From: an uncultured Verrucomicrobiales bacterium
GTDB lineage: Bacteria; Verrucomicrobiota; Verrucomicrobiia; Verrucomicrobiales; Akkermansiaceae
Reading direction: 5' to 3'
DNA length: 6,353 nt
Assembly (NCBI GenBank): GCA_937969125.1
Contig: CALBVA010000062.1
Coordinates: forward strand, 1 to 6,353
The notes under the pieces: model-generated
Database searches by the model: none
What the model was told of the DNA's origin: nothing
The model's input: only the letters and a program-made list of their open reading frames with translations
Translations under genes and position numbers: made by a program
Shown: piece by piece, positions 1-6,312 of the stretch
How the letters are laid out: every line of letters begins with the position of its first letter
Numbering within the stretch: position 1 is the stretch's first letter

Positions 1-165
1 GTGAATCGCAGTCTGGAGTTCGTCTCTCGTTTTTGTCCGAGCGTTGTTGATATCGATGATAATATTTTGAGAATCTCAGATCGGAAAGGTTCGTCAGTTG
101 TCTTTGCTGAGATGGGGCAGGTTGATTTTTCCTTCAAGGGAGACTCAGGATTCATCTTGGCATAA
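1..165 (+). CDS. C-terminal fragment of an unrecognised protein (5' end outside the window)
   Basis: Frame 1 is open from the first base to a TAA at 163-165, giving 54 residues; the other two plus-strand frames hit stops early. The peptide looks protein-like, with alternating hydrophobic and polar stretches suggestive of beta strands (SSVVFAEMGQVDFSF near the end) and no low complexity. Only about half the codons end in G or C, lower than expected from the neighbouring helicase gene, so codon use gives little support. The main support is context: a clean plus-strand intrinsic terminator lies about 70 nt after the stop. I do not recognise a family and assign no function. The GTG at position 1 could by chance be a start, but a gene running in from the left is more likely. 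Confidence 0.45.
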   Translation: MNRSLEFVSRFCPSVVDIDDNILRISDRKGSSVVFAEMGQVDFSFKGDSGFILA

Positions 166-233
166 GGGCACGGGCATCCCAAAAAAAATACCGAAGATCC
201 AGCCCCGTTCATAGAGTGTGCCGATCATTATTG

Positions 234-259
234 GACGGTCCGTAGACCGTCTCTTTTTT
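234..259 (+). terminator. Rho-independent terminator downstream of the left-edge gene
   Basis: A perfect 7-bp stem, GACGGTC (234-240) with GACCGTC (245-251), closes a CGTA tetraloop and is followed by TCTTTTTT (252-259). The T-rich tail is on the plus strand only, so it acts on rightward transcripts, most simply that of the gene ending at 165. It lies directly beside the stop codon of the convergent minus-strand gene (266-268), so it may also keep rightward transcription from running antisense into that gene. Confidence 0.8.
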
Positions 260-265
260 GATTTT

Positions 266-1558
266 TTAATTCGGCCGTCGATCTTTCGGGACGATGGAAT
301 TGAGCACCCGTGGTGGGATGGATTCTGAATTAGCGATGGCCCAGTTAATCGCAGCGTCGCTATCATTGCGTCGCCAGGTGCGGAGGATATCGTGATACTG
401 CCTTTCCTGCTGACGAGGCTGCGAAAGAGTGGAGACATTTTCCAAGGCCGCCTGCGGATCGCGTCGGCTCGCTTCACGCAGGAAGTTCATTCGCGCGCCA
501 TCGAGATCAGGATCATCGCCCAGCTTTTGCAACCAGGCAGCGGCCTCTGCCGGATCCTTCCGCGCCATGTGCGTGGCCACTCCTTCGGCGGCCTCGGTCA
601 TGGTGTCCTTTGGTAGGCTTTCGGCCCAGGCCCGGGCGGCCTCCAGATCGCGGGAGGCGTAGATTTCTGAAACCACTTCGGAGGCGTCCCTTCGACTCCC
701 CACTGTTTTCATGCCCTTGATCCATTCCGAGGCTGATTCTGGATCGCGGCGGGCCAAGGCACCCCCGAGTCGGCGGGCGGTTTCGCTCTGGAGCTTTGGT
801 TCCTCGATTTGCTCGATCCATTCGCCGGCGAATTCTGTGCCGCGCGAAACCACTTCGGGAAGCATTCCCCGAATGGCCTGACGGCGGGTCGCGCCATCGC
901 TCATACTGAGTAGGGTATCGAGAGCGGACTGGGGATCATTGCGGGCCATTCCCTGCACGAGTCCCACTACCCAGTCATTGATGCGGCCACCATCTTCCAG
1001 TCCATCGATGGCATTTGCGGCGGCTTCCGGATTTTCGGCAGCCCAGGCCGCGATGGCGGTCTTGCGGGTCCAGCCGTCGGGCTCGTTCTCATCGAGATAC
1101 GTGATGGCAGTCAGGGGATCATTGTTCATCCACGCTGAAATGAGCATGGAGTATTCGCTCCTATTATAATCCACCCATCCGGCTTCGCGGAATCCGTCAA
1201 TGACTCCCTCGATCCCGTCCGGACCTAGTTGGTCGATAAAGGCGAGGAGCTGGCGGGTCCGCTCGATGCGGTTACTGGTATTAAGAATATCCGAGAGGCG
1301 AACCATCGCCTGGTGCTGCTTTTCTTCGGCCGTTCCTGTGAAGGCGGACGCGGTGACTTTACGGGAGGTGCTGGCGGTGGGGTTGGCTGAATTCCCTCCG
1401 CGGCCTAAGGAGGACAGTGAGGTTTCTGGTCCGGCTGAGGGTGCGTCAGCGGATGCGGGGGAGGATTGATCGATGGTTTGGCGACCGATCATGAGTCCGA
1501 TGCCTAGGGCGGCCACCCAGGAAGCGGACATGAGGATGCTGCGTTGGGGAACTTTCAT
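266..1558 (-). CDS. Membrane-anchored or secreted alpha-solenoid repeat protein (DPxxAxxW repeats)
   Basis: The 430-residue product begins with a basic n-region (K2, R6) and one hydrophobic segment at about residues 10-25, then a Ser/Ala/Pro/Gly/Thr-rich linker at about 31-75. This suggests a protein anchored in or exported across the inner membrane; an A-S-A at 35-37 is a possible but distant cleavage site. From about residue 140 to the end it is a tandem helical repeat. The motif (N/R/K)DPxxAxxWxxxL starts at D147, N176, D208, G240 (degenerate), D272, D304, D335, D367 and D399, giving steps of 29, 32, 32, 32, 32, 31, 32 and 32 residues. Such TPR/HEAT-like solenoids usually bind proteins. 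From memory, this repeat style is common in uncharacterised Verrucomicrobiota proteins. There are no catalytic motifs. The ATG has no Shine-Dalgarno sequence (upstream reads CCGCTTCCGTCATT). M10 is an alternative start but would remove the basic n-region. The gene is divergent from the SNF2 gene; partner and function are unknown. Confidence 0.88.
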   Translation of the reverse strand: MKVPQRSILMSASWVAALGIGLMIGRQTIDQSSPASADAPSAGPETSLSSLGRGGNSANPTASTSRKVTASAFTGTAEEKQHQAMVRLSDILNTSNRIERTRQLLAFIDQLGPDGIEGVIDGFREAGWVDYNRSEYSMLISAWMNNDPLTAITYLDENEPDGWTRKTAIAAWAAENPEAAANAIDGLEDGGRINDWVVGLVQGMARNDPQSALDTLLSMSDGATRRQAIRGMLPEVVSRGTEFAGEWIEQIEEPKLQSETARRLGGALARRDPESASEWIKGMKTVGSRRDASEVVSEIYASRDLEAARAWAESLPKDTMTEAAEGVATHMARKDPAEAAAWLQKLGDDPDLDGARMNFLREASRRDPQAALENVSTLSQPRQQERQYHDILRTWRRNDSDAAINWAIANSESIPPRVLNSIVPKDRRPN

Positions 1559-1644
1559 AATGACGGAAGCGGTATCACTTCTGCATCTTTAACTCGGACG
1601 GGAAGCGGAATCTTTCAGCTGTATGAATCATCCCGCTGGAGTCA

Positions 1645-1679
1645 CGCGCTGAGAAAAGCGAGACGCTTTATGTTGCGCG
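1645..1679 (+). other. Nested hairpin in the divergent intergenic region
   Basis: CGCGC (1645-1649) pairs with GCGCG (1675-1679). Inside it AAAGCG (1655-1660) pairs with CGCTTT (1664-1669) around an AGA loop. The two stems are separated by a symmetric 5-by-5 unpaired loop. The fold is equally possible on the minus strand. It lies about 30 nt before the terminator-like hairpin at 1711-1756 and may belong to the same leader RNA. It could also be a DNA-binding palindrome between the divergent promoters. The pairing is seen in the sequence; the function is unknown. Confidence 0.4.
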
Positions 1680-1710
1680 AAATCAGTTCTTGGCCTTAGA
1701 CTGCGCCTCC

Positions 1711-1756
1711 ACCGTCGCTTCCCGCCAACTCTTGGCGGGCGAGCGCGGTTCTTTTT
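1711..1756 (+). terminator. Terminator-like hairpin in the SNF2 leader (candidate attenuator)
   Basis: CCCGCCAA (1721-1728) pairs perfectly with TTGGCGGG (1732-1739) around a CTC loop. The stem continues through a small internal loop with CGCT (1716-1719) to AGCG (1742-1745). After a one-base bulge it continues with ACCG (1711-1714) to CGGT (1746-1749). That makes about 16 pairs, followed at once by TCTTTTT (1750-1756). This is the form of an intrinsic terminator on the plus strand, yet it ends only 19 nt before the ATG at 1776, and the gene to its left points the other way. It therefore either attenuates the SNF2 transcript, ends a short RNA started inside the intergenic region, or is a structured leader without termination activity. 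No antiterminator fold was identified. Confidence 0.5.
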
Positions 1757-1769
1757 GCATCCACAGACT

Positions 1770-1775
1770 GAGAAG
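1770..1775 (+). promoter_or_regulatory. Weak Shine-Dalgarno-like GAGAAG deciding between two SNF2 starts
   Basis: GAGAAG touches the ATG at 1776 with no spacer and lies 12 nt before the ATG at 1788. Neither is the usual 5-9 nt. If the purine tract is used, 1788 is the better start and the protein is 1214 residues. If initiation is independent of Shine-Dalgarno pairing, as the other two starts in this window suggest, 1776 stands. Confidence 0.3.
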
Positions 1776-4700
1776 ATGGCCAGCAACATGTCAGCACTCA
1801 ACCCGGACCGGGCGACCCTTAATTTCCTCAACAGTTTCCCCGAAGCTTCGCGTAAGCGGGGGGAAAACCTCCAGGAGGAAGGCGCCGTCACCCAGATCTT
1901 CGGAAACCACCTCTTTATTCAGGGGCGGGTCGAGGATAAGAGCGGAACCCACCGCACCACGCTTCGTCTTCAGGGAAACCGCTGGTTTGGCAGTTGTTCC
2001 ACCGAGGACGAGGAAACTGCCGGAGCGGTGATGTTCGCCGCCATGCTGGAGCGTCTCCATCGCGGTGAGGACCTGCCGGAATCGCCCAATGAGTTCGACG
2101 ACACCCCGGTGGTGGACCTCATTGAAGAGAAGCTGGATCGCGAGCTGGATGACAAGGAGGCCGAATTCGTCTCAAAGGTCGAGAAGCGCTACCGCCGTTA
2201 TGTCATTGAAGGTGAGATTCACGATCACGATATGGTCCGCCTGAATCCTCGCTGGGAAATCACGAGCTACGAGCCGCTGGAGCTCTGGCCAGTTCCTCCG
2301 GGCGATATCATCGAGTTCTGGAATTACCTCGCTTACGCTTTCTATAAAAAGAAGCTCCCCTATGCCGACTTCATGGAGGCCATCACGGACCTCGAAGGAG
2401 TCCAGCAGCGCATGCGCGATTGGGAGCAGGAGAGGGAAGTGGCCGCGTGGTATGAGCGCATTGAGTCGGTCAATGAGCGTCCGCCTCAGGAAATTCCCCA
2501 TCGGATTGAGTTCCGCCTAATTTCCACCATCAATGAGGCCCGCGTGGAGGCTCGTGAAGAGGGTCAGGAGGAGTGGATTTCTCTTCGCGAGAAAGGTGAA
2601 ATTGAGCGCATCGTGAAGCTTTTCGATGCTTCGGCCCTTCGCATGGATGCCGCGAGTCAGATTCTCTGGGAGCACTTCCTTCGCTACTCCGAGAAAACTG
2701 GTGAAGCCTACCTTGATCTCGAAAGTGAAGATGCCTGCCGCTTCATGAATCTTCTCTTCCACCAAAAAGAGCTGAAGGGTTACATGGTGAACCTCGATGA
2801 GCGCCCCTTCCGCGTCGTCGATGAGCCTCTCTGCTGGGTTTGTGAGGATGATCCCATCGATCCAAATTCCTTCGCACTCCAGCTCGTGACAAAGTCTGGC
2901 GAAAATGTCTCTCACTCGGTGAGACTGTTGCCCGGCCGCACCGAGCTTTATCAATCAGATGAGACCGTTTTCCCCGGCCCGCCACGCTGGCTTGAGGATA
3001 CTGAGATCATGCCTCGTTACGCCATTCCGAAGTCGGTCATTGACTCTCTGGAAGGGGTGGAATTCCTCCGTAAAGTTGGATCCAGCCTGCCGCCTTCCAT
3101 GAAGAAGCGCGTTACGGATCTCGACCTCTTTCCACACTTCAAGATGTGGGTGGAGCAGGGCCTCACCGCTGCCGAGACGGAGCACCTTATTGTCGATGTT
3201 AAAGCCTTTGAGGCCAAGAGACGTCGTGAGGAAAAGCTGATCAAGGCTGGTTGGGATCTCATTGAACAACAGCCCGTCAAGGGGAAGGCACTCTTGCGCT
3301 TCGCCCGTGAGAAGCTTTATCCGGTGCCCTCACTCTTGCTGGAGATGGGCTTGACCTATGACGAGAAACTAGAAGCCTTCAAAGGTCGTATCACTAAACA
3401 GTTTCCTGAGAAGTTCGCCGAGTGGATCGAGTCCATGCCTGACTTCCTCGAACTCGATATTGAGCAAAAGCTTAAGACCATCCTCAATGACCCTGTCACT
3501 GCCGCGATACGTTTCGAGGTCGTCAATCAGGAGATCGATTGGTTCGACCTCCGCGTCGTCATCGATGTCGAAGGTGTCAATCTCTCCAAAGCCCAGATTC
3601 GCCAGCTCGTTGCCGCCCGCGGTGGCTACGTCCGCATGGAGGATGGCTCCTGGATGCGCCTCGAAATCAAGTTGGATCCCGATCAGCGCGATGCCGTCAC
3701 CCGTCTTGGTCTTGATCCCTTCGATCTCTCCGGCGAAACCCACCGCATGCACGCCATGCAGCTGGCTGATCCGAAGGCCGCCGAGGTCTTCGATCCAAAG
3801 GCTTGGAAACGCATCAAGGACCGCGCCCGCGAGATTCAGATCGATATCAAGCCTGATGTCCCAGATGAACTCAATGCCACCCTCCGTCCTTATCAGGTGG
3901 AAGGTTTCCAGTTCCTCGCTTACCTCGCTACGAATGGCTTCGGCGGGATCCTCGCCGATGACATGGGCCTCGGTAAGACCATTCAGAGTATCACCTATCT
4001 TCTCTGGCTGCGGAAATACGCTGAAGAGAATTCCAAGAGTAAGAAGAAGCTCGGACCTGCTCTCGTGGTCTGCCCGAAGTCCGTTCTGGACGTCTGGGCC
4101 ACCGAGGCCGGGAAGTTTGCTCCCGAGCTCACCGTGAAGGTCCTCCGGACCCGCGATGACCTCGATATCGATGAGGTCGAAAACGTCCTCGATATTCTCG
4201 TTCTGAACTACGCCCAGCTCCGCGTCTGCGGAGATGAGTTGAACAAGATCCGCTGGTTGACCGTCATTCTCGACGAAGGTCAGCAGATCAAAAACCCCGA
4301 CTCCAAGGCTGCCAAATGCGCCCGTGAACTGGATGCGGAAAATCGCCTCGTCCTCACCGGTACTCCCATTGAGAACCGCCTGATGGACATGTGGTCGCTC
4401 ATGGCCTTCGCCATGCCCGGCGTCCTCGGCACTCGTGCCTACTTCAAGCGCCGCTTCGATAAGCGGAAGGACCCCAGCAGCCAAAATCGCCTCGCCGCCC
4501 GTCTCCGCCCCTTCCTCCTTCGTCGGACGAAAGGGCAGGTGGCCAAGGACCTCCCGCCTCGTACCGAGGAGGAAGTGTTCGCCGGCATGGAGGGCATCCA
4601 GGAAGAGCTCTACAAAGCAGAGCTCAAGCGCATCCAGAAGGCCCTCCTTGGCCTCGATTCCGACGAAGCGGTGAAGAAGAACTCCTTCGCCATCCTTCAG

Positions 4701-5432
4701 GGACTCATGCGTCTTCGTCAGATCTGCTGTCACCCCGGTCTCATCGATCCAAAGTGGCTGAAGGAAGAGAGCGCGAAAATGAATGCCCTCTTCTACCTCC
4801 TGGACCAGCTCCGCGAGGAGAACCACAAGGTTCTCGTCTTCTCCCAGTTCGTCTCGATGCTCGATATCATCAAGACACGCCTCGAAGTCGAAAGCCGTTC
4901 ATTCAACTACCTCACCGGTCAAACAAAAGACCGTAAGGGCGAGATTGAAAAATTCCAGACGACCAAGGATCCCTCGGTCTTCCTCCTCTCGCTTAAGGCG
5001 GGTGGTGCCGGTCTGAACCTCACCTCGGCATCCTACGTGATCCTTTACGATCCATGGTGGAACCCCGCTGTGGAGAACCAGGCGATCGACCGGACTCACC
5101 GGATTGGACAGAAGAACAAGGTCATCGCCTATCGTCTTCTCACCCGCGACTCGGTGGAGGAAAAGATCCGTATCCTACAGCACCAAAAGACCGCACTCGT
5201 CACCAATATCCTCGGAGACGAAGGCTTCGCTTCGAACCTCGGCGCAGACGATCTTAAGTTTATCCTCAGCCACGGCGGAGGAGACGAAGAGGATCTCACC
5301 CCGCCACCACCTACCAAGAAGGCCGCCAAAAAAGCGGCCAAGGAGGAGGTCATCGAGAAAGTGATGAAGGTCACCAAGATCGCCAAAAAGGCCACCAAGA
5401 AAAAGACCGCTAAAAAGGCTCCAAAGAAATAA
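1776..5432 (+). CDS. SNF2-family DEAD/DEAH-type ATPase/translocase with degenerate SWIM domain and histone-like tail
   Basis: This is a large cytoplasmic SNF2 superfamily-2 motor, 1218 residues counted from the ATG at 1776, predicted to use ATP to translocate on duplex DNA and remodel protein-DNA complexes. Order of parts: a SWIM-like fold at about 28-95 with one remaining zinc ligand (C74); a 490-residue stretch with no domain I recognise; a segment resembling the bacterial SNF2-associated domain at about 588-640 (WFDL 589-592, DGSW 623-626). The motor follows: LRPYQ 703-707, Walker A GLGKT 731-735, VVCPKS about 764-769, Walker B DEGQ 833-836, TGTPIEN 861-867, FLLRRTK 913-919, VFSQF 1021-1025, SLKAGGAGLNLT 1072-1083, DPWWNP 1092-1097 and QAIDRTHRIGQ 1102-1112. 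The arginine-finger motif VI is intact. An acidic/proline hinge and a 39-residue tail with 17 lysines (1180-1218) end it. Start choice: TTG 1755 overlaps a U-tract, so it is unlikely; ATG 1776 directly abuts GAGAAG; ATG 1788 lies 12 nt after the same GAGAAG and is a real rival. It is a single-gene unit between a leader hairpin and its own terminator. SNF2 assignment is certain; the cellular role is not known. Confidence 0.96.
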   Translation: MASNMSALNPDRATLNFLNSFPEASRKRGENLQEEGAVTQIFGNHLFIQGRVEDKSGTHRTTLRLQGNRWFGSCSTEDEETAGAVMFAAMLERLHRGEDLPESPNEFDDTPVVDLIEEKLDRELDDKEAEFVSKVEKRYRRYVIEGEIHDHDMVRLNPRWEITSYEPLELWPVPPGDIIEFWNYLAYAFYKKKLPYADFMEAITDLEGVQQRMRDWEQEREVAAWYERIESVNERPPQEIPHRIEFRLISTINEARVEAREEGQEEWISLREKGEIERIVKLFDASALRMDAASQILWEHFLRYSEKTGEAYLDLESEDACRFMNLLFHQKELKGYMVNLDERPFRVVDEPLCWVCEDDPIDPNSFALQLVTKSGENVSHSVRLLPGRTELYQSDETVFPGPPRWLEDTEIMPRYAIPKSVIDSLEGVEFLRKVGSSLPPSMKKRVTDLDLFPHFKMWVEQGLTAAETEHLIVDVKAFEAKRRREEKLIKAGWDLIEQQPVKGKALLRFAREKLYPVPSLLLEMGLTYDEKLEAFKGRITKQFPEKFAEWIESMPDFLELDIEQKLKTILNDPVTAAIRFEVVNQEIDWFDLRVVIDVEGVNLSKAQIRQLVAARGGYVRMEDGSWMRLEIKLDPDQRDAVTRLGLDPFDLSGETHRMHAMQLADPKAAEVFDPKAWKRIKDRAREIQIDIKPDVPDELNATLRPYQVEGFQFLAYLATNGFGGILADDMGLGKTIQSITYLLWLRKYAEENSKSKKKLGPALVVCPKSVLDVWATEAGKFAPELTVKVLRTRDDLDIDEVENVLDILVLNYAQLRVCGDELNKIRWLTVILDEGQQIKNPDSKAAKCARELDAENRLVLTGTPIENRLMDMWSLMAFAMPGVLGTRAYFKRRFDKRKDPSSQNRLAARLRPFLLRRTKGQVAKDLPPRTEEEVFAGMEGIQEELYKAELKRIQKALLGLDSDEAVKKNSFAILQGLMRLRQICCHPGLIDPKWLKEESAKMNALFYLLDQLREENHKVLVFSQFVSMLDIIKTRLEVESRSFNYLTGQTKDRKGEIEKFQTTKDPSVFLLSLKAGGAGLNLTSASYVILYDPWWNPAVENQAIDRTHRIGQKNKVIAYRLLTRDSVEEKIRILQHQKTALVTNILGDEGFASNLGADDLKFILSHGGGDEEDLTPPPPTKKAAKKAAKEEVIEKVMKVTKIAKKATKKKTAKKAPKK

Positions 5433-5500
5433 CGTGGCGGCGCTCGGTTTGCTCTTTGGGTATTCCAAGCACCACACCAAGGTCTCCGCCTAACATTTTC

Positions 5501-5527
5501 AACCCCAGGAAAGTCCTGGGGTTTTTT
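5501..5527 (+). terminator. Strong Rho-independent terminator after the SNF2 gene
   Basis: AACCCCAGGA (5501-5510) is perfectly complementary to TCCTGGGGTT (5514-5523) around an AAG loop, and the T-run extends to 5527 (six T from 5522). It lies 69 nt after the SNF2 stop and separates that gene from the small reading frame starting at 5613. Read on the minus strand, the A residues at 5501-5502 give only two T, so it is essentially one-directional. Confidence 0.9.
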
Positions 5528-5612
5528 GTGTCCGAGCCTTGGTAAGTCTTTGAAAGAGCGATCCAGTCATTTTTCCAAGTTTTGATCTCTAGTCTCTCCC
5601 AGAATTTGTAAA

Positions 5613-6152
5613 ATGTTCCGCATGGGTCTTAGGCAGTCATTCCTTATCCTCCTCATCTTCTCACCATCTTTCTTGCTCTCATGCTTCGAGGGTTGTGGGC
5701 GGGCCAATGAGCCTAGAGCCTTTAGTTTTAGCTTCGAAGAGAACCTGCTTCTTTTCGAAGGTCGTGATAATCCCTCGCTCACTAGAGACCGGTCAGGAGA
5801 TCGTTTTAAAGTGCATCCGAAAATCGGTCACTATAACGATTCTGCAAACCTTCGCTGCATTGAAGAGCTTCAGAAATTCGAATCGGCCTTCCAGAAGTTT
5901 GTTCATGATGCCTCAACTGACTGTCTCGTAAAATCGCTGAGACCTAATTGTCGCGGAAAAATGGACTACCTGATCTGCCAGTCTGGAAACTGGATTATCA
6001 TCGCCGAACTTGCGTCACGGAGACCTCTCAAGAGATCACTCATCACGTCACGAAATGCCGGTAATATCTTTTTGGGTAGTGGCTGGGTCGGAACGCAATC
6101 TCTGTCTGAACTCATGGAGATTTCGACGAATCGCAACAGTCAGAATCTTTGA
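5613..6152 (+). CDS. Hypothetical small protein with a predicted lipoprotein signal peptide
   Basis: The 179-residue product has a typical type II signal peptide: basic n-region (R3, R7), hydrophobic core at about residues 10-22, and a lipobox L21-L22-S23-C24. This suggests a lipid-anchored envelope protein if the gene is real. Leucine at -2 is less usual than A, S, T or V. The mature part (about 155 residues) has cysteines at 28, 111, 122 and elsewhere, no recognised domain, and a basic stretch near 135-145. There is no Shine-Dalgarno sequence; M4 (ATG at 5622) is an alternative start. Its base composition is visibly more AT-rich than the SNF2 gene. Codons 122-150 (5976-6061) are duplicated out of frame at 6227-6312, which raises the chance that this end of the frame comes from a repeated element or that the locus is a decaying paralogue pair. 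The signal peptide is the best evidence for a gene; no function can be assigned. Confidence 0.5.
   Translation: MFRMGLRQSFLILLIFSPSFLLSCFEGCGRANEPRAFSFSFEENLLLFEGRDNPSLTRDRSGDRFKVHPKIGHYNDSANLRCIEELQKFESAFQKFVHDASTDCLVKSLRPNCRGKMDYLICQSGNWIIIAELASRRPLKRSLITSRNAGNIFLGSGWVGTQSLSELMEISTNRNSQNL
5976..6061 (+). repeat. 86-bp direct repeat, copy 1 (inside the small lipoprotein frame)
   Basis: These 86 bases recur at 6227-6312 with only two differences, at 6015 (T here, C there) and 6034 (G here, A there). The matching stretch opens with TGCCAGTCTGGAAACTGG and ends with GAAATGCCGG. It codes for residues 122-150 of the small reading frame. The offset between copies is 251 bp. Confidence 0.95.
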
Positions 6153-6203
6153 CACAGCGGAGCTTCGCTTGCCCTAGGCTAAATTGTTTGCCCCCTTGTG
6201 GTG

Positions 6204-6232
6204 CTGGACTCCCGGCTTTGCCGGAGTGCCAG
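6204..6232. repeat. Bulged hairpin, candidate interspersed palindromic element
   Basis: CTGG (6204-6207) pairs with CCAG (6229-6232), ACTCC (6208-6212) with GGAGT (6223-6227) and GGC (6214-6216) with GCC (6220-6222) around a TTT loop. One C (6213) and one G (6228) are bulged, making 12 pairs in all. There is no T-tract after it on either strand, so it is not a standard terminator. Its right arm overlaps the first bases of repeat copy 2. It resembles the short GC-rich palindromes found scattered between genes in many bacteria; that it is repeated elsewhere in this genome is inference. Confidence 0.45.
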
Positions 6233-6312
6233 TCTGGAAACTGGATTATCATCGCCGAACTTGCGCCACGGAGACCTCTCAAGAAATCACTCATCACGTC
6301 ACGAAATGCCGG
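6227..6312 (+). repeat. 86-bp direct repeat, copy 2 (non-coding right end)
   Basis: This copy is 84/86 identical to 5976-6061. Both differences would change an amino acid in the frame of copy 1 (Ser135 to Pro, Arg141 to Lys). Here the segment is not part of a convincing gene: the matching frame is open to the window edge but has no ATG start and runs through the hairpin at 6204-6232. It is most simply a duplicated fragment of the small gene, or a repeat element that also landed inside that gene. Confidence 0.95.

Noticed and set aside
180..189. A-tract as the T-run of a terminator for the minus-strand solenoid gene
   Set aside because: The minus strand does have eight T here, but I could find no stable stem immediately before them, so it does not qualify as an intrinsic terminator.
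1673..1702. TTGCGC / 18 nt / TAGACT as a promoter for the SNF2 gene
   Set aside because: Both hexamers match the consensus poorly, and Verrucomicrobiota promoters are not well enough defined to call this.
1755..1757. TTG as the SNF2 start codon
   Set aside because: The TTG overlaps the end of the TTTTT tract of the leader hairpin, has no ribosome binding site, and would add only seven residues before an ATG.
1690..2031. Plus-strand 113-codon frame overlapping the SNF2 start
   Set aside because: It is in another frame of the SNF2 N-terminus, its translation is Arg/Ser/Pro-rich, and it runs through the leader hairpin.
3369..4826. A 485-codon open frame on the minus strand inside the SNF2 gene
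   Set aside because: It lies wholly antisense to conserved helicase motifs, and its leucine/glutamate/glycine-rich translation is the expected shadow of a codon-biased gene. No known domain is visible.
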